Positions 1 to 7,749 of a stretch of 35,964 nucleotides of DNA are shown piece by piece. The position numbers were made by a program, and so were the translations under genes. The notes below the pieces were generated by a model, which was not told the DNA's origin, ran no database searches, and saw only the letters and a list, made by a program, of their open reading frames with translations. Each line of letters starts with the position of its first letter. Positions within the stretch are counted from its first letter, which is position 1. This stretch comes from Chloroflexota bacterium (GTDB taxonomy: Bacteria > Chloroflexota > Anaerolineae > UBA4142): NCBI GenBank assembly GCA_016208315.1, contig JACQYF010000203.1, forward strand, positions 1 to 35,964, in the 5' to 3' direction.

Positions 1-461
1 AGCCAACCCGCGCCCATGCGTCCGCCGGTTTCTTCGTCCGCCGTCGCCATGAAAATCAGATCGCGTTTGAGCGTGATGCCGGCGCGCTTGACCAAGAGCA
101 TCGTCATCAGTTCCATGGCGACCATCTGCTTCATGTCGGTTGCGCCGCGTCCCCAGATGGTGCCATCGTCCAAGTCGCCGGAGAAAGGCGGGCGCTGCCA
201 CTTGTCCGCTTCGGCGGGCACGACATCCACGTGGCCCATCAACAAGAGCGGCGCGCATGAACCATCGCCGCTCAGGCGCGCGACCACGTTGCCGCGTCCC
301 GGCGCCGATTCGAGGACGGTCGGCTCGATCCCTTCGCGCTTGAGCGCGGCCGCGATGTACTCGACACACGGCGTCTCGTTGCCGGGCGGATTGGTCGTAT
401 CGAAACGCAGTAGGTCTTGGAGCAGCGTCGTGCTTTGTCGTGTGATGAGGTCCCAGTCCAT
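1..461 (-). CDS. M20 family metallopeptidase (ArgE/DapE/CPG2-like), 3' end cut by window
   Basis: Read on the minus strand from ATG at 461, the frame is open to the window edge and gives about 153 residues of an M20 zinc peptidase N-terminus. It shows the metal-binding GHVDVVP motif, the following PPFSGDLDDG and GRGATDMK segment with the bridging Asp, and ADEETGG with the catalytic Glu pair. Family members hydrolyse amide bonds of small substrates (acetyl-ornithine, succinyl-DAP, dipeptides); the exact substrate cannot be told from this half. The C-terminal metal ligand and dimerisation domain lie outside the window. A sigma70-like promoter ends only 6 nt upstream of the ATG, so the mRNA is probably leaderless, which supports this start. 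The gene is divergent from the histidine kinase at 646. Confidence 0.9.
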   Translation of the reverse strand, partial: MDWDLITRQSTTLLQDLLRFDTTNPPGNETPCVEYIAAALKREGIEPTVLESAPGRGNVVARLSGDGSCAPLLLMGHVDVVPAEADKWQRPPFSGDLDDGTIWGRGATDMKQMVAMELMTMLLVKRAGITLKRDLIFMATADEETGGRMGAGW

Positions 462-467
462 GCCGCT

Positions 468-495
468 AGTATATTCCAGCTCTGGGAATCGTCAA
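468..495 (-). promoter_or_regulatory. Sigma70-like promoter of the M20 peptidase gene
   Basis: On the minus strand TTGACG (495-490) and TATACT (473-468) are separated by 16 nt. The predicted transcription start coincides with the ATG at 461, implying a leaderless message. The match is strong by eye but was not scored. Confidence 0.6.
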
Positions 496-502
496 ATTCA
501 AT

Positions 503-561
503 GAGGAGAAAGGCGCTCTCTAGCGCCGACGGTGAACGGCGCTAGAGAGCGCCTTCTCCTC
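503..561. repeat. Long near-perfect hairpin between divergent genes
   Basis: Arms at 503-527 and 538-561 are reverse complements over 24 bp with a single-base bulge (GAGGAGAA(A)GGCGCTC...), and the loop is about 10 nt. It has no T-run, so it does not look like an intrinsic terminator. It lies in the 184-bp space between two divergent promoters, just upstream of the kinase -35 box. It could be a palindromic repeat element or a regulatory hairpin. Confidence 0.75.
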
Positions 562-611
562 ACGATCACAACTTGCCCCCACACTGAAATGCGCCCGTGC
601 ATGGGCCGTTT

Positions 612-640
612 TTGCCATATCGAACCGCCGCGAATATAAT
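612..640 (+). promoter_or_regulatory. Sigma70-like promoter of the histidine kinase
   Basis: TTGCCA (612-617), a 17-nt spacer and a perfect TATAAT (635-640). The predicted start of transcription is at about 647, on top of the GTG at 646, so a leaderless message is expected. Confidence 0.65.
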
Positions 641-645
641 CGTGA

Positions 646-2061
646 GTGGCTTTCCCAATGGATTCCATTCACACCTTCTTTCTCGTCAATCGCCAGTTGA
701 TTCTCTTTGTCTACGGCCTCTCCTTTTTCGTCCTCGGGCTGGCGATTGCGCTTCAGACGCGCCAATACTCGCGCCTCGACCTCGCGCGCAGTTTGCCATG
801 GCTGGCCGCGTTTGGATTCGCGCACGCGCTGAACGAATGGGGCGACCTTTTCATTCCGCTTCAAACTGCGTACTTGGGCGAATCGGCCAGCGTGGTCCTC
901 TATACGATCCAGTGCTTTCTGCTGGCATTATCATTTGCCTTTCTCTTTGAGTTTGGGGTGCTTCTCTTGCGACCTACCGGACTGGCGCGGCTCCTGCACG
1001 GCGGCGCGCTGGGACTGATGGCCGTGTGGCTCGCCGTTTCTCTCGCGTTTTTCCTGCCCGCCGCGCCGACTATGCCCATGGTGTGGCGCGAGGCGGATGC
1101 GCTCTCGCGGTACATGATCGGCTTGCCGGGCGCGCTGCTGGCTGCCTGGGGGTTGCGGCGCCAAGCGCTGCAACGCATCGCGCCGCTGAATGTGCCTCAC
1201 GTCCTTCGAATGCTCCGCGTGGCGGGTGTGGCGCTGGCATTCTATGCGATCTTCGCGGGCCTGGTCGTGCCGCCGGTCGCGTTTTTCCCCGGCAACATTC
1301 TCAACGCGCAGACATTCCAGGCGACTCTGGGTGTGCCGCCTTCGGTTTTTCGTTCGCTGATCGGTCTGACCTTGGCGATAGCCATGATTCGCGCGTTGGA
1401 CATTTTTGATTTGGAGACCCAGCGGTTTATCGAGCAGATCGAGCAGCAGCAGATTTTGAAGGCCGAACGCGATCGGATCGCGCGCGACTTGCACGATGGG
1501 GTGATTCAAAAGGTCTACACGGCTGGGCTGTTGATTGACTCGGCGCGCCAACATTGCGCGTCGCAGGACACGGTCGGCGTCCGCTTGGAACGCGCGGCCG
1601 CGGCGCTGAACGATGCGATGGTCGACTTGCGGCACAACCTCGGCGTGCTGCGAGTTGAAAAATCGGATTCGTCACTCGCGGAAACACTCCACCGGCTCGC
1701 CCGCGACCCACGCTTTCAACCGCTGGTCGAGATTTCGTTGGATCTCGATTTGCCGGCCGATGACGCGCTGCCCGCGTCGCGCGTGGACCAGATCGTCGCG
1801 ATCGTTCACGAGGCGCTGTCCAACGTCGTGCGCCACGCGCGGGCGCGGCGCGTCGAAATCCAAGCGCGCCGCGAAGCGGACCGCTTCAAACTGGTCGTGC
1901 AAGACGACGGGATCGGACTGCCGCGGCCGCTCACGACCGGCTACGGTCTCCGCAACATTCGCGACCGCGCCCATCTCCTGGGAGGCCAGGTCGAGATCGC
2001 GGACGCACGCGTGAAGGGAACCGTCGTCCGCTTGGACGTTCCGTGGAGAGACGAACCATGA
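646..2061 (+). CDS. Membrane sensor histidine kinase, NarL/DegS type (HisKA_3)
   Basis: This 471-aa kinase has an N-terminal half of about seven hydrophobic segments (roughly residues 10-250) as the membrane sensor and no large extracytoplasmic domain. A short coiled linker rich in Glu/Gln leads to the HisKA_3 dimerisation motif ARDLHDGVIQ with phospho-acceptor His at about 283. The HATPase domain follows, with EALSNVVRHA (N box), DDGIGLP (G1) and GYGLRNIRDRA (G2). It phosphorylates a NarL-type regulator, here surely the next gene, whose ATG overlaps this stop codon (ATGA). The GTG at 646 fits the promoter position; ATG at 658 is an alternative, and neither has a Shine-Dalgarno sequence. The signal is unknown. 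Confidence 0.92.
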   Translation: MAFPMDSIHTFFLVNRQLILFVYGLSFFVLGLAIALQTRQYSRLDLARSLPWLAAFGFAHALNEWGDLFIPLQTAYLGESASVVLYTIQCFLLALSFAFLFEFGVLLLRPTGLARLLHGGALGLMAVWLAVSLAFFLPAAPTMPMVWREADALSRYMIGLPGALLAAWGLRRQALQRIAPLNVPHVLRMLRVAGVALAFYAIFAGLVVPPVAFFPGNILNAQTFQATLGVPPSVFRSLIGLTLAIAMIRALDIFDLETQRFIEQIEQQQILKAERDRIARDLHDGVIQKVYTAGLLIDSARQHCASQDTVGVRLERAAAALNDAMVDLRHNLGVLRVEKSDSSLAETLHRLARDPRFQPLVEISLDLDLPADDALPASRVDQIVAIVHEALSNVVRHARARRVEIQARREADRFKLVVQDDGIGLPRPLTTGYGLRNIRDRAHLLGGQVEIADARVKGTVVRLDVPWRDEP

Positions 2062-2729
2062 CGCGCACCCGCATCCTGCTGGTAGACGATCACGAGGTCG
2101 TGCGACTGGGGCTGATGACGCTGCTCGACGATCAACCGGGCATGCAAGTGGTCGGGGAGGCGGGCAGCGCGGCCGAGGCCCTGCGCGCGGTGGAACGGCT
2201 CCAACCCGACATTGTGTTGATGGACATTCGTATGCCGGGCGAGGATGGCATTACGGCGACCCGTCAGATCACCCAACAATTTCCGCAGACCCAGGTGCTC
2301 ATGCTGACCTCTTTCGCCGACGACGAACTGCTGCTGCGCGCGATTCGCGCCGGAGCGGCGGGCTATGTGCTCAAGCAAGTGGGCAACGCGGAACTGGTGC
2401 GCGCCATCGGCGCGGTCACGCGCGGCGAGGCGCTGCTCGATCCGGCGATGACGGCGCGGCTGTTGGCGCGCGTCCGGGACAAAGAGCGCCGCGCCGAAGG
2501 CGATCCCTTTCGCGCGCTGTCGGATCGCGAACTCGAACTCCTCGCCCAAATCGCGCACGGCAAGACGAATGATGAAATTGCCGCGACCCTCTCGCTGAGC
2601 GAAAAGACGGTGCGAAACTATGTGAGCAGCATTCGTGAGAAATTGGGTCTGAACAACCGGATCGAACTGGCGCTATTTGCGATGGAGCACGACATCTTCA
2701 ATCGGGTTCCCGGAAAGAGAACGGGCTGA
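2058..2729 (+). CDS. NarL/FixJ family response regulator (REC + LuxR HTH)
   Basis: This 223-aa protein has a receiver domain (residues 1-120) with acidic pair DD near residue 10, phospho-acceptor Asp at about 56 in LMDIRMPGEDG, the conserved Thr/Ser in MLTSF and Lys in VLKQVG. A linker leads to a C-terminal LuxR-type helix-turn-helix (LSDRELELLAQIAHGKTNDE onward). The start is ATG 2058, which overlaps the kinase stop by 4 nt; a GTG 15 nt upstream is in frame but gives an atypical N-terminus. It is the DNA-binding output of the upstream kinase. The adjacent cytochrome gene is convergent, not co-transcribed, so targets cannot be read from context. Confidence 0.93.
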   Translation: MTRTRILLVDDHEVVRLGLMTLLDDQPGMQVVGEAGSAAEALRAVERLQPDIVLMDIRMPGEDGITATRQITQQFPQTQVLMLTSFADDELLLRAIRAGAAGYVLKQVGNAELVRAIGAVTRGEALLDPAMTARLLARVRDKERRAEGDPFRALSDRELELLAQIAHGKTNDEIAATLSLSEKTVRNYVSSIREKLGLNNRIELALFAMEHDIFNRVPGKRTG

Positions 2730-2745
2730 GGAATCTCAGCCCGTT
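2720..2745. terminator. Bidirectional hairpin terminator between convergent genes
   Basis: A perfect 11-bp stem (AACGGGCTGAG / CTCAGCCCGTT) with loop GAAT encloses the regulator stop codon. It separates the regulator from the convergent cytochrome gene, which ends at 2765. On the plus side it is followed by GATCGTCTTATC, only weakly T-rich. Confidence 0.7.
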
Positions 2746-2764
2746 GATCGTCTTATCGGATTGC

Positions 2765-3943
2765 TTACTTGGCCGTGTGGTAACCCTTGGCTCTCGCCTT
2801 GAGTTCGTCGTTGGTCTTGGGGGTTGCCTTGCCCGCGCCGTGACACGACTTGCAGGCATAGTCGAGCGAGATCTGCGAGATCGCGAACTTGCCATCCGCC
2901 GTGAATTGCGCCGTCGCGTCGGGGTCAATCGCGAACATGTGGACGCGGACGTCGCCGGTGAACTTGCTCGCATCCACCGACGAGGAGGACGCAATCAGGC
3001 GCGGCATGTGGCAGTCCACGCATTCCGCCTTGACGGCCAAGTGCGCCGCCGATTGATTGCGCGCTTCCTTAAAGTGGCAGTTCTCGCAGAGCGTGCGCGT
3101 GGTTTGCTGTTTCGCCTGGCGCAGTTGGACCACGCCGACGTGCGGGTTGTGGCAGTCCACGCACTTGAGCGAGAGGTGCTTGCTTTGGTATAGCTCTTCG
3201 TACTGCTCGTGGTGATCAATGAACCCGGGCTTGGCGTCAATCTTGGTGACGTCGCTGCGGCGATGGCATTCACCGCATAGCTCGGCATCGCGTTCCACTT
3301 GCATGGCGACACCGTAGGGATTGGCGGCGTGTAAGCCGCCGGGGCCGTGGCACCGTTCGCACTTGATGCCTTCTTCGCTCCACGTCCCGACGATGCCGGG
3401 CAGATTGCCCTGGTTGCCGGTCGGCTTGTAGCCGGTCGTGTGGCAGGGCCCGCAGTTGTACTTTAGATTCTTGACGCCTGAGCTGTACTTGGACCAGTTC
3501 GCATCCTTCCCAGCCGCGGCATTGGCAAAGTTCCACTGGTTCAAGTAGTTGGTGTCGCTGATGGTCGCGCCGGGCTTGTCGGTGATGATATAGCCCTGCT
3601 TGTCCATAAAGCGGTACTTCCAGTTGTACCCGCCGATGACGTACGAGATGTCGTTCCAGGTGTAGCCCTCGGGCAACTTGTCAATGGTGGTAAATGGCGT
3701 GGTGGGCGCTTTCCCGTCCACAACCTTGTTCAGTTTGAAGGCATGGCCCGATTTGGCGTACGCGTCGGCGATCGCTTTGTGGCACGCGGCGCACGTGGCG
3801 CTGCCGATGTACTCCGCTCCGAACTTGGTTTGGGTTGGAGCGGGTGTGGGTCCCTGTGCGCTCACGCCGGTGGCAACCAGGCCGCCGATCAAGAGCACGA
3901 TGCCCAGGACTAGGGCAATGACGAGGGAATTCTTTGTTAGCAC
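2765..3943 (-). CDS. Secreted octaheme c-type cytochrome
   Basis: This 392-aa protein has an N-terminal hydrophobic signal or anchor (residues 1-30, ending VSAQ) and eight CXXCH heme c attachment sites: CAACH, CGPCH, CERCH, CGECH, CVDCH, CENCH, CVDCH and CKSCH. Extra His residues between them could be distal heme ligands. It is an extracytoplasmic electron-transfer protein. The layout recalls the cytochrome c554 / multiheme NapC-associated superfamily, but no catalytic lysine-ligated CXXCK heme is present, so I do not call it a nitrite reductase. GTG 3943 is chosen because AGGAGAGG lies 7 nt upstream; an ATG at 3950 sits too close to that site and is in another frame. Confidence 0.9.
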   Translation of the reverse strand: MLTKNSLVIALVLGIVLLIGGLVATGVSAQGPTPAPTQTKFGAEYIGSATCAACHKAIADAYAKSGHAFKLNKVVDGKAPTTPFTTIDKLPEGYTWNDISYVIGGYNWKYRFMDKQGYIITDKPGATISDTNYLNQWNFANAAAGKDANWSKYSSGVKNLKYNCGPCHTTGYKPTGNQGNLPGIVGTWSEEGIKCERCHGPGGLHAANPYGVAMQVERDAELCGECHRRSDVTKIDAKPGFIDHHEQYEELYQSKHLSLKCVDCHNPHVGVVQLRQAKQQTTRTLCENCHFKEARNQSAAHLAVKAECVDCHMPRLIASSSSVDASKFTGDVRVHMFAIDPDATAQFTADGKFAISQISLDYACKSCHGAGKATPKTNDELKARAKGYHTAK

Positions 3944-4183
3944 GGATCATCCTCTCCTTTGAAATGATCGAACTCGACGAACTGAACCATCCCCCCTTTC
4001 AAAAAACACGGCCACACGATTCCCTCGTCAGAATCATGTGGCGGCATGGGATGGATCCTGCGTCGTCACAGGATCAGCGCGGACTAATTTGGAATAGTGT
4101 AAGACGAGCGGCGGGTGGGGCATAGGGATATTTGTCCCGTTCTCTTTCCGGTTTGTCCCAAATTTGGGGGAGTGGCGTCGCAG
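3944..4183. other. Divergent intergenic region with imperfect inverted repeats
   Basis: No gene is seen between the cytochrome and tatA starts. It holds an 11-bp inverted repeat with one mismatch (4012-4022 / 4031-4041, CCACAYGATTC) and a second 7-bp one (GATCCTG, about 4050-4074). These could be operator sites or leader hairpins of the cytochrome gene. No convincing minus-strand promoter was found by eye. Confidence 0.4.
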
Positions 4184-4212
4184 TTGCGTGACGGGGAATC
4201 ATACGCTATAAT
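4184..4212 (+). promoter_or_regulatory. Sigma70-like promoter of tatA
   Basis: TTGCGT (4184-4189), a 17-nt spacer and TATAAT (4207-4212). The predicted start near 4219 gives a 53-nt leader that contains a good ribosome-binding site for ATG 4272. Confidence 0.65.
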
Positions 4213-4271
4213 TCAGGCGGATTCGAACCGAGTCCCTGTATTTGTGTTGCGAGGATGAAAGGAGTGTCGCG

Positions 4272-4577
4272 ATGCCGTTTGGATTGCAGCCCCAGGATTT
4301 GCTCATCATACTGATCGTCGCGCTGTTGATCTTTGGCCCGTCGCGTCTGCCGGAGCTTGGACGTTCGGTCGGTTCGATGATGCGCGAATTTCGGACGGCG
4401 ACCAAGGAAGCCACCCAGAGCTTTAGCGAAGAGGTTAAGCCCGCGGAAGTCAAGAGCCAAGAGGTCAAGCCCGCAGAAGTCAAGAGCCAAGAGCCGCCGA
4501 GTGTGGCGTGTAAGAACTGTGGTAAACCGGTCCCGGCGGGAGCGAAATTCTGTACCGAGTGCGGCGCGGCGCAATAA
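4272..4577 (+). CDS. tatA: TatA/TatE-type translocase subunit with C-terminal zinc ribbon
   Basis: This 101-aa protein starts at ATG 4272, with AAAGGAG 7 nt upstream. Residues 1-20 are a hydrophobic helix, followed by the conserved FGPSRLPELGRSVG hinge and an amphipathic helix (FRTATKEATQSF). This is the pore-forming part of the twin-arginine translocase, which exports folded proteins. The charged tail contains an exact tandem decapeptide, EVKPAEVKSQ twice, and ends in a zinc-ribbon motif, CKNCG...FCTECG. The zinc ribbon is unusual for TatA. No tatC is adjacent. TatB function cannot be excluded. Confidence 0.88.
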   Translation: MPFGLQPQDLLIILIVALLIFGPSRLPELGRSVGSMMREFRTATKEATQSFSEEVKPAEVKSQEVKPAEVKSQEPPSVACKNCGKPVPAGAKFCTECGAAQ

Positions 4578-4581
4578 ATCG

Positions 4582-4612
4582 AATGCCCCCGATAACCTCG
4601 GGGGCATTGTCT
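4582..4612 (+). terminator. Rho-independent terminator of tatA
   Basis: A perfect 11-bp GC-rich stem (AATGCCCCCGA / TCGGGGGCATT, 4582-4592 and 4598-4608) with loop TAACC is followed by GTCTT. Confidence 0.8.
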
Positions 4613-4628
4613 TATCCGCGAATCACGC

Positions 4629-4839
4629 TTCGCTAGTTGTCATTGCGAGAAGCCCATGCCTCTGGGGCGTGCACGGGAACAGAAACGCGCGCAGGTTCGT
4701 AGTACGCGACGTAGCGTCCTTTGCGGAGTCGCGTCCGCGCGCCTGGAACGGCACTCCGCAAAACCCGCTGCGTGCCGCACTACGAACGCGCACCCGCGAG
4801 TTTCTGACGCACAAACCGCTCGCAATGACAACTATTCGC
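4629..4839. mobile_element. MITE-like palindromic element, about 200 bp, 16-bp perfect terminal inverted repeats
   Basis: Termini TAGTTGTCATTGCGAG (4634-4649) and its exact complement (4819-4834) enclose a nested palindrome. Inner pairs are CAGAAAC/GTTTCTG, GTTCGTAGT/ACTACGAAC (4695-4703, 4779-4787) and TTGCGGAGT/ACTCCGCAA (4721-4729, 4753-4761). TTCGC stands directly on both sides (4629-4633, 4835-4839) as a possible 5-bp target duplication, though TTCGC also recurs in the short repeat to its right. No transposase is encoded. The inner core is related to 19163-19242. Confidence 0.7.
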
Positions 4840-4849
4840 GCAATTCGCG

Positions 4850-7204
4850 CTATTCGCCGATACTGTTGTCCGCGTCGTGGACCAACTCAAACAGCCGGTT
4901 TGGCGAAACCGGAATCTCTAGAATCTCTGTTCCCCATTCTCTCAGCGCATCCTCCAGCGCTTGGGCGAACAACGCCCCGACCGGAATCGCGCCGGCTTCC
5001 CCTGCGCCTTTGACGCCGAGCGGGTTCCACGGCGACGGCGTTTCGACGTGACCGACGTCTATGCGCGGGACCTCCATCGCGGTCGGCAGCAAATAATCCA
5101 TGAACGAGCCGGTCAAGAGTTGGGCGTTCTCGTCGTACACTAGTTTCTCGTAGAACGCGTTGCCGACGCCTTGCGCGACGCCCCCGTGAACCTGGCCCTC
5201 GAGGATCAATGGATTGATGACCTTGCCGCAATCGTGAACCACCACGTACTTGATAATTCGAATCGCCATCGTCTCCGGGTCCACTTCAACGATCATCGCG
5301 TGCGCGCCCGCCGATGTCACTCCGCTCGCCGGGCCGAAATAGCGCGTGGCCTCGAGTCCCGGTTCGGAATTCGGCTTGACCGCGCCGCGCAGCGGGTTGG
5401 CTTTGCCGGCCAACTCGCCCAACGCGATGCCTTTCTCCGGCAAATCCTTGACTTGCACGCGACCGTTCGCGATCTCTAAATCGCCTTCGAAAACATCCAA
5501 TAGTTCCGACGTAAGCTCAATCGCTTTCTCGCGCACCGCCTTCGCGGCCTCGTTGACCGCGTTGCCGGCGACGACCGCGCCGCGGCTCGCGAACGTGCCC
5601 GTGCCCCAGTTGAACTCGGCGGTATCGCCCGTGATGACGCGCACGTCGCGCACGTCCACGCCTAATTGTTCGGCGACGATTTGGGCAAATGACGTGAAAT
5701 GTCCTTGCCCCTGCGTACCCACGCCGGTCGCGACCGTCACCTTGCCATTCTGCTCGACGTGGACCCGCGCGCCTTCATACGGCCCGATCCCCGTGCCTTC
5801 GACGTAACACACCAAGCCGAGGCCGACATGCTTGCCCTCGGCGCGCAAGCGCGGCTGTTCTTCGGCGATGAACTGATCGTAGCCGATCATTTCTTTGGCC
5901 TTGTCGAGCAGCGCAGGATAGTTGCCGCTGTCGTAGGTCAGCGCGGTGAAATCCTGGTAGATGATTTCGTTGTTGTAGGGAAACTCGTAGGGTTGGATGA
6001 AATTGCGGCGGCGAATCTCGGTTCGATCCAGCCCCAACTCTCGCGCGGCGAGATCGAGCAAGCGCTCCATGACAAAGACGCCGTGCTGGCGGCCCGCGCC
6101 GCGGTACGGACTCACGATCGTCTTGTTCGTAAAGACTGCTTTGAATTCCGAGTAATAGTTGGGCACCTTGTACAAGCCAAGCAGCGTACACTGCGCATTG
6201 AGCGGCACGGTCAGACCGTATGGAATGTACGCGCCGGTGTCGTACAGAAATGTGTCGCGGATCGCGAGGATTTTGCCGCTCTTGGTCAACGCCATCGCCG
6301 CGTCGTGAATCTGCTCGCGCTCTTGATTCATCACGAGCAAATTCTCGCGGCGATCCTCCAGCCACTTGACCGGCTTGCCGATTTGCATCGCGGCCCACGG
6401 GACGAGGACTTCTTCGGGATAGAACATCATGATCTTGGGGCCAAAGCCGCCGCCGATAAAGGGCGCGACGACGCGCACTTGATTTTCGGATAGCCCCAGC
6501 ATTCGGGCCAAGCCATTCCGAATCGGAATCGGCGCTTGGGTCGAATCCCAAACTTGAAGATGCTGAGCGCGCGCGTCCCACTCCGCGACGATGCCGCGCG
6601 TTTCCATCGGCGCGGCCGAGCCGTGATCGTACCGAAAGCGGCGCTGCACGACGACCGCTGCATCGCGCCAGACCGCGTCCACGTCGCCCTTTTCCTGAAC
6701 CACATGCGCGGCGATGTTCGAGCCGACGTCGTCGTGGACGAGCGGCGCAGCAGGCGCCAGGGCCATTTCCATATCTGCGGCGACGGACAGCGGTTCGTAA
6801 TCTATCACAATATCGTCGAGCGCATCTTCGGCAATGTAGCGACTCTCAGCGACGACCATCACGACCGGTTCGCCTACGTGCCGCACCTTGTCTTTGGCGA
6901 GCGGCACTTGACAGCGCTCGTGAAACGCCAAGAGCTTTTTGACGGGCGGCGGCGGAACGAGTAGCGGACCCGGTTGCCAGTAATCGCCCAGGTCGTGCGC
7001 GGTGTAGACGGCGACGACGCCCGGACGCTCCCGCGCGACCGAAACGTCAATCGCGCGAATGCGCGCGTGCGCGTGAATGCTGCGGAGAAACGCGACATGC
7101 AACATGCCCGGCAGATCAACATCGTCAACAAACAGCGCATGCCCGGTAAGCAAGCGCGGGTCTTCGTTGCGCGTAATGCGCTCGCCCAAGTATCGAGTGG
7201 TCAT
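4850..7204 (-). CDS. Molybdenum hydroxylase large subunit (CoxL/XdhA family, form II-like)
   Basis: This 784-aa molybdopterin-cytosine-dinucleotide-binding catalytic subunit is full length. It shows FIGGGFGPK, PYRGAGR (the form II CoxL signature is AYRGAGR; form I CODH has AYxCSFR), GTQGQGH and KGAGEAG with catalytic Glu at about 736. It hydroxylates an unidentified substrate; true aerobic CO oxidation is unlikely because the form I motif is missing. It is the last gene of the minus-strand order FAD - FeS - Mo. The ATG at 7204 has GGAG 6 nt upstream. An inverted heptad array separates it from the FeS subunit, and a MITE-like element lies just past its stop. Confidence 0.92.
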   Translation of the reverse strand: MTTRYLGERITRNEDPRLLTGHALFVDDVDLPGMLHVAFLRSIHAHARIRAIDVSVARERPGVVAVYTAHDLGDYWQPGPLLVPPPPVKKLLAFHERCQVPLAKDKVRHVGEPVVMVVAESRYIAEDALDDIVIDYEPLSVAADMEMALAPAAPLVHDDVGSNIAAHVVQEKGDVDAVWRDAAVVVQRRFRYDHGSAAPMETRGIVAEWDARAQHLQVWDSTQAPIPIRNGLARMLGLSENQVRVVAPFIGGGFGPKIMMFYPEEVLVPWAAMQIGKPVKWLEDRRENLLVMNQEREQIHDAAMALTKSGKILAIRDTFLYDTGAYIPYGLTVPLNAQCTLLGLYKVPNYYSEFKAVFTNKTIVSPYRGAGRQHGVFVMERLLDLAARELGLDRTEIRRRNFIQPYEFPYNNEIIYQDFTALTYDSGNYPALLDKAKEMIGYDQFIAEEQPRLRAEGKHVGLGLVCYVEGTGIGPYEGARVHVEQNGKVTVATGVGTQGQGHFTSFAQIVAEQLGVDVRDVRVITGDTAEFNWGTGTFASRGAVVAGNAVNEAAKAVREKAIELTSELLDVFEGDLEIANGRVQVKDLPEKGIALGELAGKANPLRGAVKPNSEPGLEATRYFGPASGVTSAGAHAMIVEVDPETMAIRIIKYVVVHDCGKVINPLILEGQVHGGVAQGVGNAFYEKLVYDENAQLLTGSFMDYLLPTAMEVPRIDVGHVETPSPWNPLGVKGAGEAGAIPVGALFAQALEDALREWGTEILEIPVSPNRLFELVHDADNSIGE

Positions 7205-7223
7205 CCTTCACTCCAGAAAGGAA

Positions 7224-7290
7224 GTGAACAGTCAACAGTGAACAGCCAGAAGTCGGAATTCTGTTAACTGTTGACCGTTCACTGTTGACT
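7224..7290. repeat. Inverted heptanucleotide array (GTGAACA / TGTTGAC class)
   Basis: The left half has units GTGAACA, GTCAACA and GTGAACA (7224-7244). The right half has TGTTAAC, TGTTGAC, CGTTCAC and TGTTGAC (7262-7289). The halves are reverse complements, so RNA from this segment can fold. The right half runs into the end of the FeS subunit gene and supplies its last codons and TGA stop (AGT CAA CAG TGA). The same word class recurs at 12895 and 28756. Confidence 0.85.
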
Positions 7291-7749
7291 GGCGATTTTC
7301 ACTGCTTCCACAATATTCTGATACCCCGTGCAGCGGCAGAGGTTGCCGGAGATCGCTTGGCGAATCTGCTCTTCATCGGGATTGGGGTTTTCATCCAAGA
7401 ACGGAACGAGCGTCATCAGAAATCCAGGAGTGCAAAAGCCGCACTGCAAGCCGTGCGCGTCGCGAAACGCTTGTTGAAGCGGATGCAAGTGCGCTTCGTC
7501 GGACGCTAATGCTTCAACCGTTGTAATCGAGTGATTATTGGCTTGCACGGCGAAGAGCAAGCACGAGCGCATCGGCTCGCCGTCGAAGAGGATCGTACAC
7601 GCGCCGCATACGCCGTGTTCGCAGCCGACATGCGTGCCGGTCAGCCCAAGCTCGTGACGCAGAAAATCGCTCAAGAGCAGCCGCGGCTCGACGGAACGTT
7701 GGTGTTGCCTGCCGTTGACGGTGACGTGAATGGTGTGCGTATCAGTCAT
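7279..7749 (-). CDS. Molybdenum hydroxylase 2Fe-2S subunit (CoxS/XdhC type)
   Basis: This 156-aa protein has an N-terminal plant-ferredoxin-like domain with GCEHGVCGAC (plus an upstream Cys spacing pattern typical of the family). Its C-terminal helical domain carries CGFCTPG and NLCRCTGYQ, the second 2Fe-2S cluster next to the Mo cofactor. It passes electrons from the Mo subunit to the FAD subunit. ATG 7749 overlaps the FAD-subunit stop (ATGA), so translation is coupled; longer in-frame versions would run into that gene. Its last residues SQQ and the stop are encoded by a heptad repeat array. Confidence 0.94.
   Translation of the reverse strand: MTDTHTIHVTVNGRQHQRSVEPRLLLSDFLRHELGLTGTHVGCEHGVCGACTILFDGEPMRSCLLFAVQANNHSITTVEALASDEAHLHPLQQAFRDAHGLQCGFCTPGFLMTLVPFLDENPNPDEEQIRQAISGNLCRCTGYQNIVEAVKIASQQ

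Noticed and set aside
16..504. Long open frame on the plus strand at the left edge
   Set aside because: It is antisense to the M20 peptidase, whose motifs are unmistakable, and its translation resembles no protein.
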